The notes under the pieces: generated by a model
Told to the model about the DNA's origin: nothing
Seen by the model: only the letters and a program-made list of their open reading frames with translations
The model's database searches: none
Origin: Pirellulales bacterium
GTDB lineage: Bacteria > Planctomycetota > Planctomycetia > Pirellulales > Lacipirellulaceae
NCBI GenBank assembly: GCA_022448265.1
Contig: JAKVCC010000009.1
Location: 134,379 to 198,378 of the forward strand
Reading direction: 5' to 3'
DNA length: 64,000 nucleotides
Shown: positions 36,820 through 46,438 of the stretch, piece after piece
Layout: every line of letters begins with the position of its first letter
How positions within the stretch are numbered: position 1 is the first letter of the stretch
Made by a program: the position numbers and the translations under genes

Positions 36820-37589
36820 AGACGCCCCTTCAGATCCTTCCCATGCTGTTGATGGCGGTGGTTGGGATTGCCGCCTGGCAACTGGGAGTGGTACTAACCG
36901 GTGCTGCGCCCATCTTGCTGCCCTCCCCGGCATGTGTTGCCTCTGCTGCCTGGCAAGCGCGGCAGGAACTTGGCCAGGGGTTGCTGACGACTACAACCGC
37001 CGCCCTGGGCGGGCTGGTTGCCAGCATTACTGTTGGTTCACTGATGGCGATTGTCTTTAGCCAATCAAGACTGCTGCGAGCAAGCCTTTATCCCTACGCC
37101 GTTTTCCTGCAGACGGTTCCCGTCGTGGCAATTGCACCGCTGCTGATCACCTGGAGCGGCTACCAGTTGCGTACTGTAGTTTTGGTGGCCATGATTATCA
37201 GCCTCTTTCCCATCATTTCCAACGTTACAACGGGGCTGCTCTCAATCGATCCGAGTTTGCAGGAATTGTTTCAAGTTTACCGCTCCAATCGTTGGGCCAT
37301 GCTGCGAAAACTGCGCATCCCGTGTGCTGTAAGCAGCCTCATACAAGGGGCTCGCGTCAGTAGTGGACTGGCAGTGATTGGGGCAATTGTCGGCGAGTTT
37401 TTCGTGGGAAACGGCAGCTCGTACGCCGGCTTGGGAACGCTCATAACCGGTTGGCAATCGCAGCAAAAGACGCCCGCGCTGATTGCGGCTGTCATCGTAT
37501 CGGCCGTCCTGGGACTCCTCCTGTTTGGGTTGGTGCATCTGGTCGCTGCCACAATCCTCAAGAAATGGCATACCCCCCATGCAACGTAG
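36816..37589 (+). CDS. ABC transporter permease (ThiX/SsuC-like)
   Basis: 257 residues with about six transmembrane helices and the BPD inner-membrane-component fold. The EAA-like loop is degenerate but present around QELFQVYRSNRWAMLRKLRI. The first helix starts near LLMAVVGIAAWQLGVVL. It forms the membrane channel for the neighbouring ATPase and binding protein. The start overlaps the ATPase gene and the end overlaps the binding-protein gene by 11 bases, so the three genes are a tight operon. Confidence 0.92.
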   Translation: MKTPLQILPMLLMAVVGIAAWQLGVVLTGAAPILLPSPACVASAAWQARQELGQGLLTTTTAALGGLVASITVGSLMAIVFSQSRLLRASLYPYAVFLQTVPVVAIAPLLITWSGYQLRTVVLVAMIISLFPIISNVTTGLLSIDPSLQELFQVYRSNRWAMLRKLRIPCAVSSLIQGARVSSGLAVIGAIVGEFFVGNGSSYAGLGTLITGWQSQQKTPALIAAVIVSAVLGLLLFGLVHLVAATILKKWHTPHAT

Positions 37590-38580
37590 AATGTCTGTCG
37601 TAGTATGGTTTGTTGGGATGGCCGTCCTGACCTGCGCGGGCTGCCGTCAGGCCAACGACGCAGGGGCGCCACCCCCCGGGCAATCGCAAAAAAACAAGCA
37701 GGTTGTCCTGCAACTCAATTGGTACCCCGAAGCGGAGCATGGCGGTTTTTATGCCGCTTTGGTTGAAGGCCTGTTTGCCTCAGAAGGGCTTGGGGTTGAA
37801 ATTCGCCCTGGCGGCCGGGCGACGCCAGTCGCCTCGGAACTGAGTCTGGGGCGGGCCCATTTTGCGGTTTCCAATGCCGCGGATGTATTGCTGTTTCGAG
37901 AGCAGGGAGCTGATATTGTCGCCCTGATGGCGGGATTGCAAGACAATCCGCGCTGCCTTCTGGTACGCGAAGATGCTGGGGTCAATAGCTTTAAGGAGCT
38001 ACGCGGGCAGACACTCCAATTGGGAACGGGTCGACCCTTTGCCGAGTTTCTCAGACAGCGGGGTGTTTTAGAAGGAGTTCGAGTCGTTCCTTATTTTGGC
38101 TCGGTCACGCAGCTCGTCACGACACCCAATATGGCGCAGCAAGGCTACGTATTTAGCGAGCCGTTGTTGGCCGAAAGAGCGGGTACCCAGGTAAGGACGT
38201 TGCTAGTCAGCGATCTGGGATTTAACCCTTACGCGAGCGTGTTGGTCACTACCGGCGACACCCTGCGAACTCAACGCACCTTGGTGGAAAAGATGACCCG
38301 TGCGTGTACGGCCGGTTGGCATAGATATCTGGAAGCTCCGGCGGCAACCAACGCCTACCTCGTCACACAAAACCAACATGGCCTCGCGCTTGATGTACTG
38401 GACTATGGGGCAAAAAAAATGCGACCGCTTGTGTTGCCTCCGAATGGCAAGCCGCAGCACTTGGGGCGGATGACGGCTTCGCGCTGGCAGACGTTGACGC
38501 GCCAAATGACCGATCTGGGCCTCATTACACGCGAAAAAGTTCAGGCCACAGATTGCTACGACAGCACGATTATTCCGTAA
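37579..38580 (+). CDS. NMT1/THI5-like substrate-binding lipoprotein (ThiY-like)
   Basis: 333 residues from ATG 37579. The lipobox (LTCAGC, Cys about 20) marks a lipoprotein. LQLNWYPEAEHGGFYAALVE is the hallmark of the NMT1/THI5-like family that binds pyrimidine thiamine precursors (formylaminopyrimidine or HMP). RPGGRATPVASELSLGRAHF and VSNAADVLLFREQGADIVAL shape the ligand cleft. The gene is the third of a compact ThiXYZ-like operon. Uptake of a thiamine precursor is inferred; aromatic or sulfonate ligands are alternatives. Confidence 0.9.
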   Translation: MQRRMSVVVWFVGMAVLTCAGCRQANDAGAPPPGQSQKNKQVVLQLNWYPEAEHGGFYAALVEGLFASEGLGVEIRPGGRATPVASELSLGRAHFAVSNAADVLLFREQGADIVALMAGLQDNPRCLLVREDAGVNSFKELRGQTLQLGTGRPFAEFLRQRGVLEGVRVVPYFGSVTQLVTTPNMAQQGYVFSEPLLAERAGTQVRTLLVSDLGFNPYASVLVTTGDTLRTQRTLVEKMTRACTAGWHRYLEAPAATNAYLVTQNQHGLALDVLDYGAKKMRPLVLPPNGKPQHLGRMTASRWQTLTRQMTDLGLITREKVQATDCYDSTIIP

Positions 38581-38771
38581 TCGGTCTTGGCGACAACGGC
38601 CAGGCCCCGTGTTCCCCGAACCAATGCCATGCTAGTCGTGTCTCGCAGGCAGGACGGCACGCCTGGTTTGCCATCCAAGCCCATGGCGGCGTGCCAGCCT
38701 CGCCAGTATACTTTTGAGACTTGGCGCTGTAGTGAACCCATTCATTTCAATCCGCATTCGTGTTTCCAGCC

Positions 38772-39782
38772 ATGATCCGTGTTGCCATTCTAGGTGCTAC
38801 CGGTTACACCGCCCGAGAACTGCTTGGCTTGCTGGCGAGGCACCCGGAAGTCGAGATTTGCGCGCTAACAACACGGGAGGACTCACGCCTCCATGTGGCT
38901 GATGTGCACCCGATGCTGCGGGGCCAGGTCGATTTGGTACTAGAAAACCTTGCGCCGGACGAAGTTGCGGAGCGGGCCAATTTTGTTTTTGGATGTTTGC
39001 CCCATGCGGCGAGCGCCGCTGCGGTGAGCCAATTGCTTGAGGCCGGTTGCCGAGTCGTCGATTTCAGCGCCGATTATCGGCTCGACGATCCCCACGTCTA
39101 TAAGCAATGGTATGGCGTCCAGCATCCCGACCCCGACCGCATGCCCACAACCGTTTATGGCTTGCCAGAGCTGTACCGTGAGTCGATCCGGGGAGCGAAC
39201 CTGGTGGCCAATCCGGGCTGCTACCCTACGGCCGCGATTCTTGCCCTGGCTCCCTTGCTAAAGGCGGGTCTGGTTGAGGCAGGTGGGATTGTTATCGACG
39301 CCAAGAGCGGCGTCTCGGGGGCAGGACGTTCGCCCAAGCAGCACCTCCACTTTCCGGAGGCCAACGAAAATCTAACACCTTACGGCATTGGCACCCATCG
39401 CCATACGCCGGAAATTGATCAGATCCTCACTCATTGGTCGGGGCTGAAAACAGACGTTGTTTTCACACCCCATTTGATTCCCATGGACCGGGGTGAATTG
39501 ATCACTGCCTACGCCGACATCGTCGGCAATGCCACTGGCGAGGAGTTGCTCGCGATGCTGGCCAATTGCTACCGTGACGAACCCTTTATACGTGTGGTCG
39601 AGCGATTACCGGGTACCAAAGATGTCGCTCATTCCAATTTTTGCGACATCACAGTTCGTCGCGTGGGGAGTAAAGCCGTGGTGATAAGTGCGATTGATAA
39701 TCTGGTCAAAGGCGCCGCAGGAGCCGCGGTGCAGAATTTCAATTTAATGGTCGGGTTGACCGAAACCATGGCACTGCTGTGA
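38772..39782 (+). CDS. argC: N-acetyl-gamma-glutamyl-phosphate reductase
   Basis: 336 residues from ATG 38772, the type-1 family start MIRVAILGATGYTARELLGL. It reduces N-acetylglutamyl phosphate in arginine synthesis. The NADP-binding glycine motif is GATGYTARE; the active-site Cys lies in NPGCYPTAAILAL; KSGVSGAGRSPK and HRHTPEIDQ are conserved, with His near the active site. It is followed by argJ after 149 bases, consistent with an arginine cluster. Confidence 0.97.
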   Translation: MIRVAILGATGYTARELLGLLARHPEVEICALTTREDSRLHVADVHPMLRGQVDLVLENLAPDEVAERANFVFGCLPHAASAAAVSQLLEAGCRVVDFSADYRLDDPHVYKQWYGVQHPDPDRMPTTVYGLPELYRESIRGANLVANPGCYPTAAILALAPLLKAGLVEAGGIVIDAKSGVSGAGRSPKQHLHFPEANENLTPYGIGTHRHTPEIDQILTHWSGLKTDVVFTPHLIPMDRGELITAYADIVGNATGEELLAMLANCYRDEPFIRVVERLPGTKDVAHSNFCDITVRRVGSKAVVISAIDNLVKGAAGAAVQNFNLMVGLTETMALL

Positions 39783-39931
39783 AACGTCGCCGGGTGTAGC
39801 TGTTACTGAAATCCTATCCAGGTACGCCAAACCATTGCTAGTTGTTATTGTTCGCACGCCAGTTTCGTCCTTGGTGGATGGACAGAGTCTTAAGTATATT
39901 CGAATAAAATCATATCGTCTGGAAAGCGATC

Positions 39932-41125
39932 ATGGCCGACTATCTTCCTCAAGGATTCCGCGCCGCCGGAGTTTACACGGGTGTAAAACGCAACCCGAAT
40001 TCCTTGGACTTGTCACTAATCGTTTCGCTGCAGCCCGCAGTGGCGACTGGCGTATATACACAAAATGTCGTGTGTGGCGCGCCAGTCACACTCAACCGGG
40101 AACGCACACCCAGTGAATCGATTCGGGCCGTCGTCGTCAATTCAGGCATAGCCAACGCGTGCACCGGAGACCAGGGCTATCACGACGCTCGGGCGATGGC
40201 GTCGCAGGTGGCCAAAGTTTGCCAGGTCAAAGACGAACAGGTTCTGGTGATGTCGACTGGAGTGATTGGCGAGTTGCTGCCTATGGACAAGATCTGTCTA
40301 GGAATCAAGGGAGCCGCCGCCCAGCTCGACACGAGCGACGAGGCACTCATTGCCGCGGCTCAAGGCATGATGACGACCGACACGCAGTACAAGTTGCGCA
40401 GCCGCGAAATAGAACTTGATGGCCAAACGATTCGCGTCACGGGTATCGCCAAGGGAGCGGCCATGATTGGCCCGAATATGGCCACGATGCTGGCTCTGGT
40501 GTTGACCGATGCAGTGCTAAGTGTCGCCGATGCCCAGGCGGCTTTGAAAGATGCCGTGGACGAATCCTTCAACTGTATCAGCGTCGATGGGCATACCAGC
40601 ACCAGCGATACCGTATTGCTATTGGCAAATGGTGCGTCGGGGGGCCCACCCCTGTCCGGCTTGCCCCTGTCAAAGTTCCAGGCAACCTTGGTTGAAGTCT
40701 GTGAAGATCTGGCCCAGTCGATCCCGGCTGACGGTGAAGGAGCCTCCCATTTGATCACCGTAGAGGTTCATGGCTGCCAAGCACGTGAGGATGCCGTCAG
40801 AATCGCCAAGGCCGTCGCCGATAGCCCTTTGGTCAAAACAGCGGTTGCCGGAAATGACCCGAACTGGGGACGCATCGTCTCCGCAGCGGGTTACGCTGGT
40901 ATAGCATTTGATCCGACGAAGGTTAGTCTGCTCTTGAACGGAATGTTGTTGTATGAGAGGGGCGCACCGGTCAGTTTTGACGCGAATGCTGTCTCAAAGT
41001 CGATGGAAGCAGATCGCAACACAGCGATTTTACTGTTGCTGGAAGAGGGGACCGCTTCGGCTCGTTTTTGGACAACAGATCTCACGGCCGAGTACGTGCG
41101 GTTAAACGCCGAATATCATACGTAA
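39932..41125 (+). CDS. argJ: Bifunctional ornithine acetyltransferase/N-acetylglutamate synthase
   Basis: 397 residues. The proenzyme cleaves itself before the Thr at 185 in KGAAMIGPNMATMLALVL, giving alpha and beta chains, as usual for ArgJ. It moves the acetyl group from N-acetylornithine to glutamate and recycles it. SFNCISVDGHTSTSDTVLLL and AGNDPNWGRIVSAAGYAG are conserved. The start has no perfect ribosome site (GGAAAGCG upstream). Its presence next to argC indicates the cyclic acetyl pathway. Confidence 0.97.
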   Translation: MADYLPQGFRAAGVYTGVKRNPNSLDLSLIVSLQPAVATGVYTQNVVCGAPVTLNRERTPSESIRAVVVNSGIANACTGDQGYHDARAMASQVAKVCQVKDEQVLVMSTGVIGELLPMDKICLGIKGAAAQLDTSDEALIAAAQGMMTTDTQYKLRSREIELDGQTIRVTGIAKGAAMIGPNMATMLALVLTDAVLSVADAQAALKDAVDESFNCISVDGHTSTSDTVLLLANGASGGPPLSGLPLSKFQATLVEVCEDLAQSIPADGEGASHLITVEVHGCQAREDAVRIAKAVADSPLVKTAVAGNDPNWGRIVSAAGYAGIAFDPTKVSLLLNGMLLYERGAPVSFDANAVSKSMEADRNTAILLLLEEGTASARFWTTDLTAEYVRLNAEYHT

Positions 41126-41385
41126 CTTGACTGTCTTGGATTCTATGAGCGAAGCACTGGGAAGATCGCCGTGAGACGCAGTTGGTTTTAGGTGGAGTCT
41201 TCGTCTGTTCGATTCTTGCATTCTACTTCTGTTCGGATGCTTTGCGGCGTTTTTACACGTGCGTGATATAGATAGTGTTTAGCCTGACCTCGTCGGGCGA
41301 TGCCAGGGCGGCGCTGGTCAAGTTTTCCCGCGACGTGACGCCGTTGCTGAAAATTCGACCTGCGGAATCAGCCGAGAGGGCCCAA
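41126..41385. other. Intergenic region between convergent argJ and cobL genes
   Basis: The space between the two stops holds no gene. No clear hairpin with T-run was seen for either gene. Confidence 0.4.
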
Positions 41386-42630
41386 TCAATTTTCTGCGGC
41401 GATTAGGAATGTCGGGTTGAGCGCGTCGAACTTGAGCCGTTCGAGCTGATCGGTGCCGCGGGCAATATTGACCATCCTGACTTGTACTTCGCTGGTTCGT
41501 TTGCCCAGCGCTTGGCGCAACTCCTCAAGCGCTCCGATGCTGATGACGTTGGCCACGAGCCGCCCACCTGCCCGCAAACGCTGAAAGGCAAGTTCAGCAA
41601 TGCGTACCACCTCGCGTCCGCTGCCCTCCAAGAAAATCGCATCGGGACAGGGCAAGTCGGCCCACGCTTCGGGGGCACGACCAAGCACAGGAATCACATT
41701 AGATACACCAAAACGCTTAGCGTTTTCGCGAATCAAGGCCTCGTCTTCGGTGTCTTGCTCGATCGCGTAGACCCTTCCGCCAGGCGCCAATTGGGCTGCT
41801 TCCACGCTTATCGCACCGCAGCCGGCGCCGACGTCCCACACGATGCTCCGTGGCTCTAGGCCCATCTGCGCCAAAGCCATAGCGCGGACCTCGGCGGGCG
41901 TAAGTAAGCCATGCTTCGGTGTGGACTGGACAAACACTTCGTCGGGGTTGCCGAACAAGCTTCTGACCAGCGGTTGCTTGGGCTGGTTGGGTACATCGGA
42001 GTCTCGTACCAACACCATGACGTTGAGCGCTTCAAAATCCTGCTCGGCAATTTCGGCAACCGATCCTTGGGTTACGCGTTCGTTGCGTGCGCCCAGGTTT
42101 TCGCAAACGTAGACCGTGAAGTAGCCGAGACGACTATCCAGAAGTGCTCGGGCGACCTGCGCGGGGGAATACTCCTCAGTAGTGAATAATCCTACTTTCT
42201 CTGCCACGCGAATCCGTTCGACAATGGAGTCCAGTGAATGATTGGCCAGGTTGGTCAGATAGGCTTCGTCCCAGCTTTCCTTCACACGTGCGAAAGCCAA
42301 CTGCATACTGCTGACATGAGGCACAATTTCGCAGCGTTCGCGCCCTAACTTGTCGCACAAAAAACGTGCCAGTCCGTAAAAGAGTGGATCACCGATCACC
42401 AGAATTGCAACCTTTGAGTCGCCAGCCAGATCGATTTGCTCAACGACCTTATCCAAATCGTTGCCAATCGTGAGGCGCTGGCCCGTGGCCTCCGGCACAA
42501 GCGCCAGAGTACGCTCATTGCCGGCCAAAACTTCAGCGTCAAGAATCAGCCGTCGCGCTGCTTCGGGAACGGCAGCGAGTCCGTCGTCGCCGATTCCGAT
42601 GATGGAAATAGATTGCAAAGTGGCGCTCAT
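41386..42630 (-). CDS. cobL: Precorrin-6B C5,15-methyltransferase/decarboxylase (CbiE-CbiT fusion, CobL)
   Basis: 414 residues. The N-terminal half is a tetrapyrrole methylase (CbiE): ISIIGIGDDGLAAVPEAARR and VAILVIGDPLFYGLARFLCD. The C-terminal half is CbiT, a Rossmann methyltransferase: SIVWDVGAGCGAISVEAAQL, with RVYAIEQDTEDEALIRENAK. The fused form corresponds to CobL and acts in corrin ring methylation and decarboxylation. No other cobalamin biosynthesis gene is in the window. Its presence suggests the organism has at least part of a B12 pathway as well as the scavenging locus at 20-24 kb. Confidence 0.93.
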   Translation of the reverse strand: MSATLQSISIIGIGDDGLAAVPEAARRLILDAEVLAGNERTLALVPEATGQRLTIGNDLDKVVEQIDLAGDSKVAILVIGDPLFYGLARFLCDKLGRERCEIVPHVSSMQLAFARVKESWDEAYLTNLANHSLDSIVERIRVAEKVGLFTTEEYSPAQVARALLDSRLGYFTVYVCENLGARNERVTQGSVAEIAEQDFEALNVMVLVRDSDVPNQPKQPLVRSLFGNPDEVFVQSTPKHGLLTPAEVRAMALAQMGLEPRSIVWDVGAGCGAISVEAAQLAPGGRVYAIEQDTEDEALIRENAKRFGVSNVIPVLGRAPEAWADLPCPDAIFLEGSGREVVRIAELAFQRLRAGGRLVANVISIGALEELRQALGKRTSEVQVRMVNIARGTDQLERLKFDALNPTFLIAAEN

Positions 42631-42731
42631 GGCCAGCCTACGGTTGAACAGGAAATAGGGAACAGCCCCAGGTTAACGGCCTGAGCGAAATTGCTCCAGC
42701 CCTACCGCTCACCGCAGCAATGGGTGGCCTT

Positions 42732-44849
42732 TTAGGCCACGTAGCACATTAGCGAGCGTTCCTCGAGCTCGAGGTGCCCATCCTGCGGCAGGGCGGGTCC
42801 ATCGACCCTTGGGTAGACATCCTGGGGTGTGTCCGCAGCCGTGTCGATAAACTGCCGCCACGGTAGCACTCGAACGCATTGCGGGACTACATAGGCCTGC
42901 GACCCCTGGCCTGCGTGCATGAGCAGCATGACCGGCCGTACCGCTGGGTCGTGGATGCCGGCAGTACCAAATACGCAGATCAGGCTTTGGGTGGGTTGAT
43001 CCCAATCCATCTGCGTCCCGTCTGGACTGTACCAGCTCACGTCGGGCAATTCACCGTCGCCAAGCAGTGTGCCCGTGAGAAAAGTGGCTCGCCTAACATT
43101 GGGTTGAGCGAGGCGAAAAGCGATCAACGCCTTAGTAAACCGCAACATTTCGGCGTTGTGCTGCAGCAACTTCCAGTCGAACCAACTGGTCGCATTGTCT
43201 TGGCAATACGCGTTGTTGTTGCCACGCTGCGTGCGCAGTACTTCGTCGCCAGAGAGAAGCATGGGAGTGCCATGGCTCAACAGGAGCGTCGCCATCATAT
43301 TTTTTGCCTGCCGATGTCGCAGCGTCAAAATTTGCTTGCTGCGCGTTGGGCCTTCAACACCGTAATTGGAGCTAAAATTGTTGTTGTCGCCGTCGCGATT
43401 ATCTTCGCCATTGGCTTGATTGTGCTTTTGTTCGTAGGTCGCAAGGTCGATCAGAGGATAGCCGTCGTGCGAGGTCACAAAATTAATGCTGTGGTAAGGC
43501 CGCCGACCGCTGGGTTCGTAGAGATCGCTGGATCCCGACAGACGCGTGGCCATGGCACCGGTGAGCCCCTGGTCGCCGCGCCAATAGCGTCGTACATCGT
43601 CGCGATAGTGCCCATTCCACTCCGCCCAGCGCGTGTCGGCAAATGATCCGACTTGAAACGCTCCAGCAGCATCCCACGCTTCGGCAATAATCTTGGTATC
43701 AGCCAGCATTGGATCTTCGGCGATTACCTCTACCAGAGGCGGATTGGGCATCAGTTCGCCGTTCCGGTCGCGGCTTAATATCGAAGCCAGATCGAAGCGA
43801 AATCCGTCAATGTGGTAGTTGTATACCCAATAGCGCAGACAATGGAAAATCATCTCTCGGCAAATGGGGTGATTGCCGTTGATCGTGTTGCCGCACCCCG
43901 AGTAGTTCTTGTAGGTGCCATCGGCATTATTCATGTAGTAGACTTTGTTTTCGAGTCCTTTGAAACTCAGGGTAGGTCCATCCTGATTGCCTTCCGCCGT
44001 GTGGTTGAACACGACGTCAAGAATCACCTCGATACCGGCCGCGTGCAGCGCTCGCACCATTTCCTTGAATTGCCGGACCTGATCACCCGGCTTGCTGCCG
44101 ACCATGTAGCCGCGATGTGGCGAAAAAAAGGCGAGGGAGTCGTAGCCCCAATAATTCCCTCTCTCTGGTTTGTTGCCATACGGGTCTTCAAGGGGAAACT
44201 CGTGGATCGGCATTAACTCAACCGCAGTAATGCCCAAAGACTTTAAATAGGGAATCTTATCAATGACGCCCAAGTAGGTGCCAGGATGACGAGTTTCGCT
44301 CGATGTGCTTTGAGAAAATCCGCGCACGTGCATTTCATAGATCACCGATTCTGACATCGGCCGGCGCAGGTGCCGGTCGCCCTGCCAGTCAAACGAATCG
44401 TCCACGACCACGCATTTGGGGGGCCGAATAAGGCCGTCGGCTGAGGGTTGAAAGGGACCGGCCAAGGCACGCGCATACGGATCAATGAGTCGCGACCGGG
44501 AGTCAAAGCGATGCCCTTCTTCCGGCGCGTATGGGCCGTCGGCTTGAAAGTGATATAACTGTCCCACCTTCAACCCAGGAATAAAGACACTCCAAATATC
44601 GCCCCAGCGATCCGTGGCGGGGTTGAATTCTACGACGCGATATGGCTCGCGGTCGGTGACCCGTCGATAGAGCAACACCCGCATTGCCGCAGCGGAGTGG
44701 CTGTAGACGGCAAATTGTACGCCCGCGTCGTTCACAATCGCCCCGTAGGGGAGCGGGTAGTGAAACTGCATGAAGCGGTGGGATTTGGACATGACGATGG
44801 GCTGTTGGCCGGTCAAAGAGGCCAAATAGGGTGACCACTGGGTTAACAT
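42732..44849 (-). CDS. glgX: Glycogen debranching enzyme (GlgX type)
   Basis: 705 residues from ATG 44849. The frame is open to 45014, and another Met at 44792 is possible; the family core begins FMQFHYPLPYGAIVNDAGVQ. The N-terminal CBM48-like domain precedes a GH13 barrel with VILDVVFNHTAEGNQDGP, DGFRFDLAS (nucleophile Asp), IIAEAWDAAGAFQV (acid/base Glu) and NFVTSHDGYPL (transition-state Asp). It hydrolyses alpha-1,6 branches of glycogen. A C-terminal beta domain completes it. Neighbours are not glycogen genes. Confidence 0.95.
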   Translation of the reverse strand: MLTQWSPYLASLTGQQPIVMSKSHRFMQFHYPLPYGAIVNDAGVQFAVYSHSAAAMRVLLYRRVTDREPYRVVEFNPATDRWGDIWSVFIPGLKVGQLYHFQADGPYAPEEGHRFDSRSRLIDPYARALAGPFQPSADGLIRPPKCVVVDDSFDWQGDRHLRRPMSESVIYEMHVRGFSQSTSSETRHPGTYLGVIDKIPYLKSLGITAVELMPIHEFPLEDPYGNKPERGNYWGYDSLAFFSPHRGYMVGSKPGDQVRQFKEMVRALHAAGIEVILDVVFNHTAEGNQDGPTLSFKGLENKVYYMNNADGTYKNYSGCGNTINGNHPICREMIFHCLRYWVYNYHIDGFRFDLASILSRDRNGELMPNPPLVEVIAEDPMLADTKIIAEAWDAAGAFQVGSFADTRWAEWNGHYRDDVRRYWRGDQGLTGAMATRLSGSSDLYEPSGRRPYHSINFVTSHDGYPLIDLATYEQKHNQANGEDNRDGDNNNFSSNYGVEGPTRSKQILTLRHRQAKNMMATLLLSHGTPMLLSGDEVLRTQRGNNNAYCQDNATSWFDWKLLQHNAEMLRFTKALIAFRLAQPNVRRATFLTGTLLGDGELPDVSWYSPDGTQMDWDQPTQSLICVFGTAGIHDPAVRPVMLLMHAGQGSQAYVVPQCVRVLPWRQFIDTAADTPQDVYPRVDGPALPQDGHLELEERSLMCYVA

Positions 44850-45300
44850 AGGTGAAGGCTCTTGGGAAGGACTACTGGAATAGGGGGCACGAGGATCCCA
44901 CGACGCAGAGCGACCGCTGTTCGTGTTTCTTGGGAGGCACGCAATAGTTGATTCGACATTTTCCTCCAGAACGCTTGACAGATCGGAGTGCCGGTCGGCA
45001 AAGGTTCGCTTCACCTAACTTCTGGTTTCACCGCTGCTGCCCGTGCAACTGAGCTTCTTTGGCGCGGCCGCGCAGATCGTGCCATGGCTATAAGCTTTGC
45101 CACATGGCGCAGGCCGCAAAATCGGCCCTAGATATCCTTGCTCTGAGTCGCCCTCGTTGACATAGCCGGGCGACCGACCCTAAAATTGCGGTACTTGGTG
45201 GTCCTGCGCCGAGATTTCGCCTCGCCCAAGGAATGGGTGATCTTGTATCGCGGCCCGTTGTCGCGCCGCCTGTTCGGTTGACGATTCGGCCCTAAATCGC
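44850..45300. other. Divergent intergenic region glgX-purM
   Basis: Part of this may encode an N-terminal extension of GlgX, up to 45014. No other gene is supported. No operator or riboswitch was recognised before purM. Confidence 0.4.
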
Positions 45301-46377
45301 ATGCAAAAAATTACTTACAAGGACTCGGGCGTCGATCTTGAGGTTTATCAGGAGTCGATGGCCCGGTTACCGTCGCTTTTACGGAAAACCCATTGTCCGC
45401 GGGTCCTGCCCTGGAATAACGGTTATGCCGGGCTTTTTTCTCTGGACTTCCCTGGCGGTCTCTTCTCGCGGAAATACCAGGATCCGGTACTCGTCTCCTG
45501 TACCGACGGCGTTGGCACCAAGCTACGTGTCGCCCGAATGGTGGGCCAGCACGACACGGTGGGCGTCGATCTGGTCGGAATGTGTGTGAACGATGCCATA
45601 TGTTGCGGGGCGGAACCGCTGTTTTTTCTCGATTATGTGGCCATGTCTGAGGACGACCCGGGCTTACTCGAACAGATTGTCTCAGGTATCAGCCACGGAT
45701 GTGTGGAGAGCGATACGGCCCTTGTCGGTGGCGAAACGGCCATTATGCCCGATCATTACCAATCGGGTGATTACGATCTGGCGGGCTTCTGTGTAGGTGT
45801 TGTTGAACGAACGCGGCTTCTCGATGGCACCCTGATTGCGCCCGGCGACGTCGTGCTAGGTATTGCTTCCAGCGGAATTCATTCCAATGGGTACAGCCTG
45901 GTACGTAAGATCGTGTTTGACCACGCCGGCTTGGCGGTGGACGATCAGGTAGCAGGCCTATCCGATAACGACGACGGTGCCCAAGTCGGGCAAGTGCTGC
46001 TGACACCCACACAGCTCTACGTGCGGCCCGTGCTAGAAGTACTCAATCACTACAAGGTTAAATCAGTCGTCCACGGCATTGCCCATATCACGGGCGGCGG
46101 ACTGCACGAAAACCTGGCCCGCATTTTGCCGCCCGTCGTTGACGCCCACATATCCCGTGACAGTTGGGCTATTCCGCCCGTTTTTCCTTGGCTACAGCGA
46201 CTGGGGCAGGTCGAGGACGAGGAAATGTTCCGCGTTTTTAACATGGGCATTGGCATGACTATGGTTGTAAGCGAATACTATGCTGATAGCATTCAGCAGC
46301 AGCTCAGCAGCCTTGGTCAGCGCACCTGGCGCATCGGAAAAATCGTCACGGGTTGCGGCGAAAGCCGCTGGGCCTAA
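45301..46377 (+). CDS. purM: Phosphoribosylformylglycinamidine cyclo-ligase (AIR synthetase)
   Basis: 358 residues that close the imidazole ring in purine synthesis using ATP. The start [18 protein letters not shown] and the ATP-binding parts [20 protein letters not shown] and [20 protein letters not shown] are typical. [11 protein letters not shown] and [16 protein letters not shown] are also conserved. ATG 45301 is the natural start. It converges with dsbD, leaving 61 bases between stops. Confidence 0.97.
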   Translation: MQKITYKDSGVDLEVYQESMARLPSLLRKTHCPRVLPWNNGYAGLFSLDFPGGLFSRKYQDPVLVSCTDGVGTKLRVARMVGQHDTVGVDLVGMCVNDAICCGAEPLFFLDYVAMSEDDPGLLEQIVSGISHGCVESDTALVGGETAIMPDHYQSGDYDLAGFCVGVVERTRLLDGTLIAPGDVVLGIASSGIHSNGYSLVRKIVFDHAGLAVDDQVAGLSDNDDGAQVGQVLLTPTQLYVRPVLEVLNHYKVKSVVHGIAHITGGGLHENLARILPPVVDAHISRDSWAIPPVFPWLQRLGQVEDEEMFRVFNMGIGMTMVVSEYYADSIQQQLSSLGQRTWRIGKIVTGCGESRWA

Positions 46378-46438
46378 CCCGAATATTTCATCCTCCTCGT
46401 CGCGAGTGGGCCGAAAAGGGCGGTGGCTACGGCCCAAG

